Assembly: GCA_021234155.1 (NCBI GenBank)
Contig: JAJEKV010000498.1
Span: forward strand, 1-64,000
Length of the DNA stretch: 64,000 nt
Reading direction: 5' to 3'
Origin: Isoetes taiwanensis
Lineage: Eukaryota > Streptophyta > Lycopodiopsida > Isoetales > Isoetaceae
This document shows positions 11,877-23,418 of the stretch, piece after piece (within the stretch, counting starts at the first letter, position 1; every line of letters starts with the position of its first letter). The notes beneath the pieces were generated by a model. That model saw only the letters and a list, made by a program, of their open reading frames with translations, was not told the DNA's origin and searched no databases. A program made the position numbers and the translations under genes.

Positions 11877-11881
11877 CCCAT

Positions 11882-13031
11882 AAGATCGATTTCTTTCGCG
11901 AACCGGTTTTCGTTGATCCAAATAACCGAGTTTCTCCGCATTTTCTCTGCGATTTTACGGCCAAAGCATGTAGCACATGCCAGAGATCATTTCGAGTTCA
12001 AATTATTTCCATCTCAAATGAATGGAGCACCTTGCTTTACTGTAATCTATATTCTCTCTTCTGATCTTCTAAATTTGCAATAAGGAGCCACTCTGTGGTG
12101 GATCCTGTAAATTGGCTAAGAGTTATTCATGGTTGGTCACTATCATCTATTTCTGTGTCATTGGGGCAACAATAAATTGGCCAGCTTCTTCTAAATCAGC
12201 TTTTCTTTCAATTCAATTCTTAAGGAGTCTATTCTTATCTAACAACATCCTCCACATATACATGTATTTTGGGGAACCTTTTTGTATGAGCAACCCCTTT
12301 TATTTTATGGACTTTCTCATACTCAAGCTAGTTGTTGTCTTCTTTGGATTGTTTTCTATTAGGTTTTGGGATGCGTGATCATTGTTGATGCACTCACACC
12401 TTTGAAATCTGATGATGGAACATTGTTGATGGACAAACGCCTTTGAAATCTCATGGTGGAAGGTTTGCATGTTCATCATGCATGTGGTTTTTGCCGTACA
12501 CTATGATACTCTGGAGTTAAATTGTTGTGTGTTTGTGTCATCATAATCAATAGACATTGCCTACAGCTCAATGGCAAAAGATAACAGCCAAGAAGTCTGT
12601 TATGGAACAATTCATCGCCAGGAATGCTAATTGTATATTGCAAGGTTTTCAACATCATTCATTTTTACAAGTGTCTCTTCCCATTCATGAGGGCAACGGC
12701 AGCACCTTGTTTAACCATGAGACCCTTGTATGCAAAAGGTCTAGTTCTCTAGGCACACAAAAGAACCTACAACAGTCGCTAGGGGACACCCAAAACATAG
12801 TCACTAATCTGGCTTTGACATAGTGGAAGTAATTGTGAAGGTAATACTGGCAACAAATCACAAGTAAAAGGCATCATATAAATGCATGTGATTCTTTTCA
12901 CAAGCCGTTCATATAACTTTATCTGTGACATTATTCTTTTCAGGGCCAACATAATATCAAGAATTATTTTCATCAAATGTTCAAAGGTGCAAACTAATAT
13001 GATGGTCATTGTAACATAGGCGATAACTTAC
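11882..13031. other. No gene recognised
   Basis: AT-rich sequence with short open frames on both strands and no family motif. An imperfect repeat of CCTTTGAAATCT(G/C)ATG(A/G)TGGA lies at about 12401-12460. Confidence 0.5.
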
Positions 13032-13102
13032 CAGCTTTCCAACAATTGTAGAACCAGCAAAGATGACATTGTCAACAAAGGAGATGAGAGCTTTGCCTAA
13101 AT
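13032..13102 (-). pseudogene. Isolated exon resembling aldehyde dehydrogenase (ALDH22-like)
   Basis: A 71-bp stretch flanked by a splice acceptor (TTATGCAG) and donor (GTAAGTT) on the minus strand encodes LGKALISFVDNVIFAGSTIV followed by GKL. This resembles the segment around the VDKIIFVGSPGVGK motif that precedes the catalytic domain in plant ALDH22A1-type aldehyde dehydrogenases. No neighbouring exon of the family is found within 1 kb on either side, so it is most likely a stranded fragment. Assignment rests on about 23 residues and could be wrong. Confidence 0.35.
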
Positions 13103-15125
13103 CTGCATAACTACATCAAACAACAAAATAATACATAAGCTAACTCATGAATTTTACAAAGACATGCTTGAAGGCAAAGCCAACAATATAGCAAACTAGA
13201 ATCTGCTGCAAAAAGCATTCAAAAGTCCTCCAAATCAAGCATGAGATCGATTAATCTTCAAGAAGCATCTTCAAAAATATTAGCATGCCATAACTAGAGG
13301 ATACGAAGCTTCGTTCCTATGACAGATTTCATTGAGTAAATATCTTATAAAGGGTGCTCCATATATCATAATATTATAAATGGCATCCATTATCAAGTAA
13401 CCCACATTCTGACTATACTGCTATCTATAGAAAAGCTAAGCACTTCTTTGCATGAGAATATGCCTCATTCAGTAATCACATGAAGGAGATCTATAGGCAC
13501 TCAATGGTAGATAGTAGCGGCCAGGCCAATCAGTTTAGAAACCTTTAGAGAAACTAACAAAATACTGAGCAAACTTAGGGCTTGTATATCAACCAACAAC
13601 TGCTAACCTCAAAGGTAAAACACATATAAGACGAGCAAGATATGTACCACAAAATAGAATAGAATATAATAGATTTTTTAACGTCCAGGGAGAAAAACTA
13701 AGAGAATTGGGAAAAAGTGCTCTAAACTTCTGTTTTGCAATGGAAAAATTCTCTCCTTCCTGCAAAAGGTCGTACCTTTTGTTCTGCCCTAATCTTTCAT
13801 CTCATGCCTTAATATTTAGGGATTCGACATTGGTCCTTACAACATTCAATCTTGGCCATTGGCTCCTTCTTAACTGAATGGGGCCTTTCCTTGGTTATAA
13901 AAGGGAATTGTTTTTGCCATAATTTCCTTGGATCCATTGCATGTCAAATGCATGTTCATGCTCAAGATGCCACTCCGACATCATATGCAAAGGCTTATTT
14001 GCCAGAAATTCAAGAAACATAATACTTCTAAATATATTCAAATCATATATTTGCATTAAAGATTTTCAACTTTGCTCATTTTGATTAGTTGACCATATGT
14101 GAACACAAATAATGAGGAGAAAAAATGCAAACAAGAATAAAGAGCAACTACATTTGCACCAATAGCCTTACACATAGATCTATGCTCCTATCACCTTAAC
14201 GTATTTTTCGTTACAAAAAACATTACAAACTATATTATATTCTATTAGTGCTTGCCCAATGATCCTTGCATCCTAAATTCTTTGAATAGCCAAGATCCAA
14301 TTACAATGGATGGAACTATGCTTCGAATTATCATACATTCCATTTAAGATGCAAATCATGCAAAGAACTTTTTAATAAGTGGAATTAAATCGACATGGCC
14401 TTAGTTGTGATTAAACTTCTTTTATACCTAGCCACATATGGTGTTCCTTAATCCCATCCATGGGAAAGGAAGGCCACCAACACAACACGAAGCAAAAAAT
14501 ATATTGTATTGAATCCAGCCTAAGGCCTCGATGGCTTCATGCAAAGGTTTGTTTTACATAAAGAAACACTAAGTTAGGTAAATTCCGTGATCGAGTCAGT
14601 GTACTTTGAGACATACAAATGAGACAAACTGGGTTAAGTGATTATTAATCGAGTTAAGTGATTATTGGTTATTAATAATCATTTTGCAATCCAATCGACT
14701 AAGAACAAGATCGAGCCTCGGTCTTTGACATATAAACCAAAAAATGACAAAATGGGAGGCAAGCATCCAAAAGCAAGCGTCCAATATGCTGCTCAGATAG
14801 AATAGATATGGTGCACAAAATCAAGCCATGAAAATGACAATGCACAACACAACAAGGATAAAAAACCACAAACTCCAGGATGAATAATATCACATGCACA
14901 CGCATGTATAAGGTGACTATAGTCAAAAGGGCTCTTATATTTTATTCAACTATGGAATTCAACACGCCACTTACAACCAATAGAATGGAAGCTTTGGATC
15001 TTTACAAAGCTTAAATTTTTTCTTCTATCATTGTCCAACAGAACGTGTGGACAATACTAAAAGCTGACACTAATCCCAATTCGTTGAGATTAGTGTACAT
15101 GCGTAAAAAAACTTCATTTTTAATC
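13103..15125. other. No gene recognised
   Basis: AT-rich spacer. It contains a SINE-like 3' end at 13662, listed separately, and a small ATTATTAATCGAGTTAAGTG repeat at about 14640. It is the 3' flank of the pectin methylesterase gene. Confidence 0.5.
13662..13760 (-). mobile_element. SINE-like 3' end with TATTC tail (partial)
   Basis: On the minus strand the segment ends GGACGTTAAAAAATCTATT followed by an ATATTCTATTC tail. The same ending, GACGT(C/T)AAAA plus a simple-repeat tail, occurs at 59036-59187 and 46535-46763, both on the minus strand. No tRNA-like head is visible in this copy, so its 5' limit is uncertain. Confidence 0.4.
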
Positions 15126-15217
15126 TCTGTGATCCTCAAGAATATAACACAGTCAAGATTCTAGTCATTCTTCTGTGATCCTCAAGGATATAATACAGTC
15201 AAGATTCTAGCCATTCT
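15126..15217. repeat. 46-bp tandem duplication across the PME stop codon
   Basis: TCTGTGATCCTCAAG(A/G)ATAT starts at 15126 and 15172. The upstream-in-gene unit (15172-15217) contains the last codons and TGA of the pectin methylesterase. The other unit repeats them in its 3' untranslated region, including a second TGA at 15153-15155. Confidence 0.85.
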
Positions 15218-16749
15218 GGACCATCGATCAAAGTGGTAAGTAAGAAGGGCTTTACCTCATCATAGTTCAGATCTCTGGCCCAGGCTACTCTGCCTTGATA
15301 ATTTGCACCTGGACCATAACATCTATATTCACCATAGAATACAGTCCTGCAGTTCACAATTGTCTGTGTTATGTGTATGAACAGGTTTGAAAAACAGATT
15401 ATTTTGCATACATATGACATGTGAAGGAAGAGTCCTTACTGTTCTCTTGTAGGGTCACCCCAGTTGTACCATCCTTTTGGTATGATCACAGGATCCATGT
15501 ATGTGTAGGCATACACAACTCTAGAAAATGTTCCCCAGGCTCTTCCCAAATACAGAGCTCCAGACCCTGTCACTCTGCAGTTTACAAATGAAAAGCCTGT
15601 ATCATCCAGCAGATTGCTCCTCCCTTGAGCAGTCACTGCTCCATATAACGTCTGAGGAATAGCATGGAGATGGCATTGCTGTACAAAAGCAAACAAAAGA
15701 AAGAAAGAAAGAAATCAATCACTTCATCTCTAATCTGTGCCCTGTAAAAAAGAAAGAAAAGAGGAAGAACATGTCTTACTTCATACAGAGAAAGAGCGTT
15801 TCCAAAAATGAAATCTACAGATCCTTCAATGTAGCAATCCTTGAAAAAATGTCGACCCAAATGATCATAGAGTGTATCTTGTGCACCCAAGAACTGGCAA
15901 CCATAGAACGCCGCGGTATCACCGGATATACGCAATGCTACTGCTTGCCTTCCTACTGCTCCAGGAGGTGGTGCTGGAGCTGCATTCTGCCATCACATTC
16001 ATGCATTAGTCATAACCTGATCAAAATCCAGCTATAATATTGCAACTTCTATTGATCTGAACAGTTTCTGATCTATAAAACATATATTTCTTGCCAAAAT
16101 GAATATCAAATCAAGAGGCATACTTTGAATGTGATATTCCTTGCTATGAAGTAGGCAGAATTGACAGCCACTGATGCACTGTTAAAGGTACCAATTGGTT
16201 GCCCATCAGGACCCAGTTTATTGGCAGTGTCATCCCAGATTATGATGGTCCTGTCTGCGCCTTCGCCTTGAAAGGTGACGAATGGCTTCAACCATGGTAT
16301 CACTACCTTCTCCCTGAATTCAAAAAACCCTCTAAAACATTGACAACTTAACCTTGCACAATATAAACCCAAAAAAACAGAGCCACTTTGCATTACCTGT
16401 AAACCCCTGCCTTTATGTAAATTACAATTCGATGAAAGTTGAACACAGGTATTGAATCCACTGCAGCCTGAATTCGAGAAAATCTTCCATATCCAGGCCT
16501 GCTATCCACTACCAATACATTAGATGGAACCAGAGAGTTCTTTGCTGTTTGATAAACAGAATGTCTGAGAGAACCAACAAAGCTGATCCATTTGACATAT
16601 TGTTTTTCTAATTCGGCAAGTGTGGCATTGAAGCTAGGGCTCAAAAAACCATGATCATCATTATGAGGATTGGTAGAAATGGAAGGATGGATCTGAAGAA
16701 GAAAAAGGAAGAGGCCTAGAATACAAAAAGTCTGCAATGAAATATTCAT
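15199..16749 (-). CDS. Pectin methylesterase (pectinesterase), secreted, no PMEI pro-region
   Basis: Five exons on the minus strand: 16749-16397, 16313-16124, 15986-15780, 15678-15440 and 15346-15199. All introns have GT/AG ends and the phases fit, giving 378 residues. The ATG at 16747-16749 opens a typical signal peptide ([18 protein letters not shown]). The mature part is one pectinesterase beta-helix (Pfam PF01095 type). Family catalytic residues are all present: Q195 in RQAVAL, Q217-D218 in GAQDTL, D239 in VDFIFG, R296 and W298 in GRAWG. The protein ends with the usual WAR...DGPEW. The enzyme removes methyl esters from homogalacturonan in the cell wall. Length and absence of an N-terminal inhibitor domain fit plant group 1 enzymes, closest by memory to Arabidopsis PME53/PME68. 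It is the only intact gene I can support here. No clear TATA box is visible. Confidence 0.96.
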
Positions 16750-18210
16750 GCTGCAGCAAAGGAGGGGAGAAGGCAATGAAGAAAGATTATTTCTATGCAA
16801 GAAATATGATTGAGCAGATCATTGGCTGAAAAGGGGTAAAAAGGGTTTAGATTACCCAGGCATTTTTTCAAAGATGCATGCCAAATCGAGCTTAGCCACA
16901 TTCTGGTTCATCATTGGCTTCGATGATCTGAAAGGGACAGAGATGTGTTTAGATGTTTCTTAAGGGAGACAAAATAAGTGGCATTGTTTTGCCATGCAAT
17001 GTCTTGTCGACCTAAAAAAGAGTCTGAAACTGGCGGCCACTGCGGCTCGGCAGCTATGGCGGATCTGGACGTAGACAGGACATCGCTAGGGTTTCATACA
17101 CATGAAAAACAATGCCTGTTTAAGCCCTAGGTAAATCCCAGAAAATAAAAAATATATATGGCAGAACCTGAATCAAGAGTACATCGTGCATCGGAGCTCG
17201 ACGAAGATGGCTATGGCAGCATCCCAGGGCACAGTTCACGGGCTGCACACTGCTGTCCACCGCTGCAGTATTCTCGTGATTTCTGCACCAGGCCTTCTGC
17301 AACGGTAGAATCATATATTCGTCATGCATGCAATACTATACTATGGATTATAAAATGCTATACCGCGCCCAAGATTTTTTCAGCCTTTTGTGTTGCTTGG
17401 GCTCACGAAATCTGGCTCCGGGCTGTTTCTTCTATCAAGGATTTAGGGTTCCCGACGATTCCGAAGCGTTTTTTTAGCAAAATCAGCAATGTCCGCAGGC
17501 GCTAGAATGCAAAAAGTCTGCCGTTTTTGCTTGCATTGATTTGCAACAGGGTTTTTTACTTGCTGTCTATTAAGTTGGAGGCAGATTCGAAACAAGTACT
17601 GGCCTGCTTGCCTTCTGAAATGGCAGACTCTTTGCATCCTAGCCGCTGCAGCACTGCTGCAAACTCAGAAACAGAGGTTTACCTACGAAAATTTAAGGTA
17701 TGTTATGTTGTTCTGTTGTTTTCAAATCCATTGTCTTTTCAATCAAAGGTTATCAAACTACTATGTACTAATGATAAAACCTGCAAATGCATTATCAATA
17801 CGACATTCATGGATTGGAAGATGGAGTATCAATCTGTTTGGTAGGTAAGACGATGCTGGGATGAATCAACAGAGTATTAAATTTCAACATTGGTCATCAT
17901 TACTTATTCAGATCACCAGGAAAGCAAAACTTGCTATACAATGCATAAATTTTACAGCATTTGTTTTCCTAAGTTCTATCGTTTCACAGTCTCAATGTGC
18001 TAAATGTGTTTGATTGTCAGATTGAGTTTGAACGACTCAAGACATCTATTTTACTGTTAGGTCATCAAAGTAGTAACGTTCTTTGTTCAGAATAAAGTGA
18101 ATCAAAATGTTGCAAACGTAAATTTTTGCAAGGACCTTCACCGGAAGTATTTGATTCTCATAATAAAATTGGCCACTTCAGTTTTCATCCACATAAAAAA
18201 ATTTCTATGC
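16750..18210. other. 5' flank of the PME gene, no other gene recognised
   Basis: This should contain the promoter of the methylesterase. I see no convincing TATA box in the first 150 bp. Short frames at 17.1-17.9 kb have no family motif. A 31-bp duplication (AAAGCATGATGGAGAATGAG at 18214 and 18245) lies at its distal edge. Confidence 0.5.
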
Positions 18211-18336
18211 TATAAAGCATGATGGAGAATGAGGAAGAACTTTAAAGCATGATGGAGAATGAGGCAATTAGGAGACCAAAAATTTACGATTGCGATGGTT
18301 TGGTTCTAAGTACTCCCTATTTGGGTTGGGCTCCCA

Positions 18337-18700
18337 TGGAAACCCTTCCGGCTTTCATTAAAACCAGGAAGGAAACCCTTCCTATTTTCCATGGAAACCC
18401 TTCCGGCTTTTCATTAAAACCAAGGGAAGAAACCCTTCCTATTTTCCATGGAAAATAGGAAGGGTTCCATGGAAACCCTTCCTGGTTTTAATGGAAAATT
18501 GGAAGGGTTTCAATTGGAAAATCGGAAGGGTTTCCATTTTTTTTTTTTTTTGGCGCCGGTAGCCAACTGACGCCATTAATGGTGCACGCTCATGCCGCAG
18601 CTCATAATTATGCACGACACTCAAGAATTTAAATTTTTAATTCAAATGGAAACCCTTCCTATTTTCCAAAGCCATGGGAAAATAGGAAGGGTTTCCACAA
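18337..18700. repeat. Cluster of GGAAACCCTTCC motifs in both orientations
   Basis: About six copies of GGAAACCCTTCC or close variants and about four of its complement GGAAGGGTTTCC occur within 365 bp. They are often joined by TATTTTCCATGG or GGTTTTAAT, which makes the segment highly self-complementary (snap-back). A T-run and TGGCGCCGGTAGCCAACTGA lie inside it. Similar motifs reappear at 21515-21600. Confidence 0.85.
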
Positions 18701-18956
18701 ATGGGGGAAAATAGGCCCGATCAAAAATTTCTAAGAGGCGCATGCTCTTCGACTCGTTATTTATACAGTTCACAATGCGAGGGTTTGTAAGTTAATGGTA
18801 CACTTCAAAAAAGCATCGAGGTAGTATAAAATGATCAATTTTTACGAAATAAATGATCAAATATTGAAGCGATTAGATTTTGTATCCGAATGTTCTTGAT
18901 GGGGTATATTTCAAGTTCTTCAATGGTAATATGTATGTCCTTCAATGGGCAAAACT

Positions 18957-19195
18957 GTGTTCTTCAATTGTTTAATTGAAGTCCTTCAATGATGGTTGTA
19001 TGTAGGTAGGTTTGTGTTATTGGGTAGGTTTGTGTTATTGGGTAGGTTTACGTGTTCTTCAATTGTTTAATTGAAGTCCTTCAATGATGGTTGTATGTAG
19101 GTAGGTTTGTGTTCTTCAATTGTTTAATTGAAGTCCTTCAATGATGGTTGTATGTAGGTAGGTTTGTGTTATTGGGTAGGTTTGTGTTATTGGGG
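18957..19195. repeat. Tandem repeat, 57-bp unit plus 18-bp subunit
   Basis: Units beginning GTGTTCTTCAATTGTTTAAT start at 18957, 19052 and 19109. Interspersed are copies of an 18-bp unit, GTGTTATTGGGTAGGTTT. Within the unit CAATTGTTTAATTG is near-palindromic. Confidence 0.9.
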
Positions 19196-19246
19196 ACTAA
19201 ATTTTTACATCTTTAGATAGCTCGAGTTGTGGAGCATCTGTTAGTG

Positions 19247-19312
19247 CCAAATTTGTAATCTGGTTGTATCACAAGTAGCCAAATTTGTAATCTGGTTGTA
19301 TCACAAGTAGCC
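19247..19312. repeat. Tandem duplication, 32 bp x 2
   Basis: Two adjacent copies of a unit starting AAATTTGTAATCTGGTTGTA and ending CAAGTAGCC. Confidence 0.9.
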
Positions 19313-19924
19313 ATGGTGGCGATTTCCCCCCTTAATCATGCGATGGGTGGGCACCCTACCCTAAAAAAAGGAACACTTGCCAAATGTTATGGAATGATTA
19401 TTGCTAAAGTGGAGCTAGTTGTGAATTAAAGAAGAGTTCAATTGTTTATTACTAGTGTTTTTATATGTAATTAAATGCATCTCTCTAAAGGCATTTTCCA
19501 CTTAGAAGGTTATCAACATATGATACGATGGTCCCATTTCTCTAAAGATGGATGAGAATTCCAATTGTTTTACAATTCCTTTCTGAGTTGAAACAAAGCC
19601 CTAGAGCTATAAGCATCCTACTTACATAATGTAATTCAAAAGATTATTATTTTACGAATGTGATGAAGAATTGAGGCTCCTACAAATGTCAAATGCACTA
19701 CTATGTCAAATCCAGAACAAAATCGAAATTATGGATGTATTTGAACTTTGTGGTAAGCAATGACAAAAGAACATATATTCCACCTTTATTCTTATACGTG
19801 GTGTTTCAAGGCTAGATTTACAATCACGCAAGTAGATTAATCAGTTCTCATCTTGCCTAGGTACATACCTTGTATGATTAATGGGCTGGCCATCAAGTTC
19901 CGTTTAGGATTTTTTTTCATCTTT
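19313..19924. other. No gene recognised
   Basis: AT-rich sequence between the tandem repeats and the 3' end of the cytochrome b561 pseudogene. No motif or frame of note. Confidence 0.5.
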
Positions 19925-20510
19925 CTATTTTTGAAGTACATAACCCGTCAAAATCTCCAATACCAAGCAAACTAGTACCCGTATTGCAAGGATGCTACCA
20001 TAAGCATTCCACCACTTTGTATGTGGTTTAGAATCTGGAATCCCTTGTAAATATTTATCACTATCATTAAAATAGCGGATAATAATTGTATGATGATATA
20101 TGTTCCAATACTTCTGTATTTATGATCTTTCTTTGGGCCTCAAAGGATTTGAGAGTATCTGTTCAAATAGCGGTTTAAATTTCACAAGTAATGTATAAAA
20201 TATTCTGCCAAGCAAAGTTTGTGAAGGCAAAGATTTTTGGGCGTAAGCCCTTACACGAGTGAGGCTAGAACAAAGATAGTAGTGCCAATGTTAAAATGTG
20301 CAAGGTAAACTACACTTTTGGAATAACCGCCAAGCTTCAAACCAATTGCCCAACCAATGAAACCAAGCGGGTAACCTAAGGACTGAAAACTTGAATGAAT
20401 GTAGAACCAAAATTTGGATCTTTGCTTCAAATTGTCTCAAATACCTTGCGAGATATAACACCCGGGGGCAACAATACTCCCCACCCAATTACATTTATTG
20501 CACCATGCCT
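19925..20510 (-). pseudogene. DOMON/cytochrome b561-type protein, C-terminal half, frame-broken
   Basis: From an acceptor-like TATGTAG at about 20511 the minus strand encodes HGAINVIGWGVLLPPGV, then in a second frame LARYLRQFEA and ILVLHSFKFSVL. Back in the first frame it encodes GYPLGFIGWAIGLKLGGYSK and VYLAHFNIG. A further exon after TTTGAACAG encodes PKKDHKYR, YWNIYHH and NIYKGFQIL in three frames. This matches the six-helix b561 core of plant DOMON-b561 (auxin-responsive AIR12-like/CYBDOM) membrane proteins, which move electrons from ascorbate across the plasma membrane. The four expected heme histidines (HG, LH, AHFNIG, YHH) are all still visible across frames. At least four frameshifts show a decayed gene. 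An N-terminal DOMON domain is not clearly found; FGTKAIGMNGER at about 20.75 kb is a weak candidate. Confidence 0.78.
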
Positions 20511-21514
20511 CTACATAGATTAAAAAACCAGCATCAATTCAAGACATCACTAGAAACTCTTTTTACGCAAAATCTGTTGAAAATTTTGCAAACATATTGA
20601 CAATGAAACTTACATTTTTAGTGTCGATGTGGTGATGATGCAACAGCATATTCTACGCTGCTATCGAAAGATCAAGAACACCTCCATACGAGATTCTCAT
20701 TACTAAAGCCATCTTTGCATTGGTACGCTCACCATTCATGCCGATTGCCTTTGTTCCAAATGTGGTATATCTTAGTCGATTAGATTTGAAATTTGCACTT
20801 TAGCAAAAGGGTCACATTAGACCCTTGAAAAGGCGAATCTGAGCATTGTTCAAAGGATCTCGAATTAAAATGCATAGAACATGCATTTCTGAGGAAAAGC
20901 AAAAGGTCTAATGTGCGCAAGAACAAAACCAAAGAGAAGGCATTTGCTAGATCCGGATAAGCATGATACATGAGAATGGCAAAAAGCGAGTCGCGAGAAT
21001 GGCAAAAAGCGAGTCTGAGTGCCGCTTATGTGCAAACCTATTGAAAAAAGCGAGGAGGCATGTGAGCAAAAGCAGAGGCATCGGCGGGGAGCAAATTTTT
21101 AGGAAAGACTTCGGCCTTACCAATTGCTTCTGAGCCCAAATCTATGCCGTGAGGAGATTTTGGAGACACGCACTCGAGCTTTGTTTGCACGATGAAATTT
21201 TTCCGACCAAAAATCGGAGGAACGCCTCTCAATTCCGACACTGCCGGTGTGAAGAAGAAGCGGTACCGGTGAAGATCGAAGATTGAAGAGGAAGCACTTT
21301 TTCAACACGGACCTCAATCCGACTCAATCTTCATTTGCAAAGTGGGAGGAAGAGGAGCGAAAAAAAATTTGCCCGGAGGAAGAGGAAGAACGAAAAAATC
21401 TTTGCTTTTCTTGAAAAGCTCTTTTAATCAAAGCCGCATTACTTAATTACAGGCATTAATGAATGGTGGTTTGTCTTTATATCTAAAAATATTATATTTT
21501 GGCGGAAACCCTAC
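20511..21514. other. Upstream of the b561 pseudogene, possible exon remnants
   Basis: The minus strand at 21038-21300 has an open frame (MSELRGVPPIFGRKNF, GIDLGSEAIGKAEVF) that could be a first exon, and 20654-20760 encodes TNAKMALVMRISYGGVLDL. Neither matches a domain I can name. A 23-bp duplication (GAGAATGGCAAAAAGCGAGT) lies at about 20973-21017. Confidence 0.3.
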
Positions 21515-21600
21515 CATAGCTTGATTGGAAACCCCTCTGGGTTTTCACGGAAATTTGGAAGGGTTTCCACATATGAAAATCGGAAGGGTTTCCAATTTTT
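21515..21600. repeat. Second cluster of GGAAGGGTTTCC motifs
   Basis: It contains GGAAACCCCTCTGGG, TTTGGAAGGGTTTCCAC and ATCGGAAGGGTTTCCAA within about 70 bp, followed by a T-run. It echoes 18337-18700, and together the two clusters bracket the cytochrome b561 pseudogene. Confidence 0.75.
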
Positions 21601-22760
21601 TTTTAATAACCCCAATCGGGGGGAGATAGTGTGAGCGAAAAATTTACCTTTCAATTACGTTTTTTTACAAGTTTTTTTTATGGGGAAAAAAAGTTTATTA
21701 AAAAATAGGGGGTTTTTTTTTTTGTGTGTGGTGAACCATTGAGAGTTCATATAAATATAGAGGAAAAGATGTAGCTAAAAATGAAAAAAGGGAAATAAAG
21801 AAGCTTATCAATATTGTTAGTTTGGGATTTTCATATTTTTAGAATATTTTTTAGCCCAATTTCCTAAGATTTTAAGGAGTTTAGATGTTGGAAAAAAATT
21901 CTGATTATCTAAAAATTGCAGAAAAGATTTCATATGATTTGGTGTTTTAGGATTTCATGGCTTGGGTTATTTCCCGGATTTTAATTCCTGGCTTATCCTA
22001 CGCATGTTTGCCACGGTTGCTCAAGATATGCAGATATGGATCATTCTGGGTTTTTTCTCACTGGATTGAAAAATGTGGCTTTGGATCTGGAGCTTTATTT
22101 GCTTTTTCTTCTCACGCCATGCCACAACATAAGCTATGGTGGAAAAGTTTAGGTTTGTGGAATTTTAGGGGCCGATGTTAATCTTTTTGGCAGCATGGAG
22201 CACGACAGCTTTGATTTGCTTGTAAGCAAGCCTAGTGCTCATGTGACCTTTGTTTCCCTTACCCACCCAGTGTTGTGGTTGTGCAGTAGTTATGCAAATA
22301 CAGCTTCCTAATATTTGTTGTAATATGCGTTCTACATGAGAAAATGTCTTCGAGCTATACAGATATCATTTTGGTTGCTTACTATTTCATGTTCATGTTT
22401 TGCAGATTCTAGCAGGCTCTAAGGTTTCAGAGCCTACAGGTTTCTTATTGGTTCGTTCGTTATATCAAGTTTATTTCCAGGAGATACGAAATGCTGATGA
22501 TTATAGTTGTCCTTGGTGGAGTTTAGAGCTGCCAGCTAGCTCATGATTGAGGTTAGTCTACGCTATGAATAAAACTATAGTAAATACTGGGGTTTCTCCC
22601 TTAGAAAAAACAAATTTAATATAGACTCTTAATCAGCTTTAGTTTAGCCATTGAAACTCTTTCTAAATGATGTCATGCTGAACATTGGTATTTGTTATGC
22701 TAATTTTGAATTTATTGAATTTAATCAGTTTCCATGTGATCGATACACTCTGCTGCTATT
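21601..22760. other. No gene recognised
   Basis: Low-complexity T- and A-rich sequence at 21.6-21.9 kb, then spacer without recognisable motifs. Confidence 0.5.
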
Positions 22761-22851
22761 GATCAAGCCAGTGGCAAAGGAAATATTGCACAATCGATCA
22801 AGCCAGTGACAAAGGAAATATTTCACAATTGATCAAGCTAGTGACAAAGCA
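22761..22851. repeat. Tandem repeat, 35 bp x 2.6
   Basis: Units starting GATCAAGC(C/T)AGTG(G/A)CAAAG lie at 22761, 22796 and 22831. Confidence 0.9.
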
Positions 22852-23418
22852 TTATTCGCATATAAGCTAAATCTCTTTTCTGATCAGTTCATCTTCTTCC
22901 ATTTATAGTCTTCCATTTTTTGTGTTCTCTGTAGTCTTCATTCCTTTTTGAAGCCTTGCATTGCATGTCAACGTCTCATATGTGCCCTCCAGTGTTGTTC
23001 CATGCGGAAAGGGGAATTCTCACGTGTGGTAAAAAATCTATTAGGGATCCCTTTCATTTTGTGAATCTCATGTTCCTTTCCATAGAATAGTTAATGTTAA
23101 AGTAAAAAACATGTTCACAAGCTATCAAGCCTATAGAGTCTCTTTGTGGAGTCTCTTAGCATCTATCTTATCATTGTTGCCACTTGAGACAATGCTTCCT
23201 TTTTGTTGATGCACATATACGTGTTACTTGCATAATCTGGAGTAGTTACTGCTTGCTGATCAATACAATCTCTTTGTAGGACTAAGGAAAAGAAAGCCAT
23301 GTTCATGGTTATTCAAAATTTGGTTCGTATGTTGAGCAAGAATGCTTTCAATCTACTTGAGTTATAGGTTTTGTATGACATCTTTATAGTACTAAGATCT
23401 TTTTAATTTCCGTCCTCA
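22852..23418. other. No gene recognised
   Basis: Spacer before the LINE remnant, with no motif seen. Confidence 0.5.

Noticed and set aside
16750-16800. Upstream in-frame extension of the pectin methylesterase to 16800
   Set aside because: The codon at 16800 is TTG. The first ATG is at 16749 and opens directly onto a good signal peptide.
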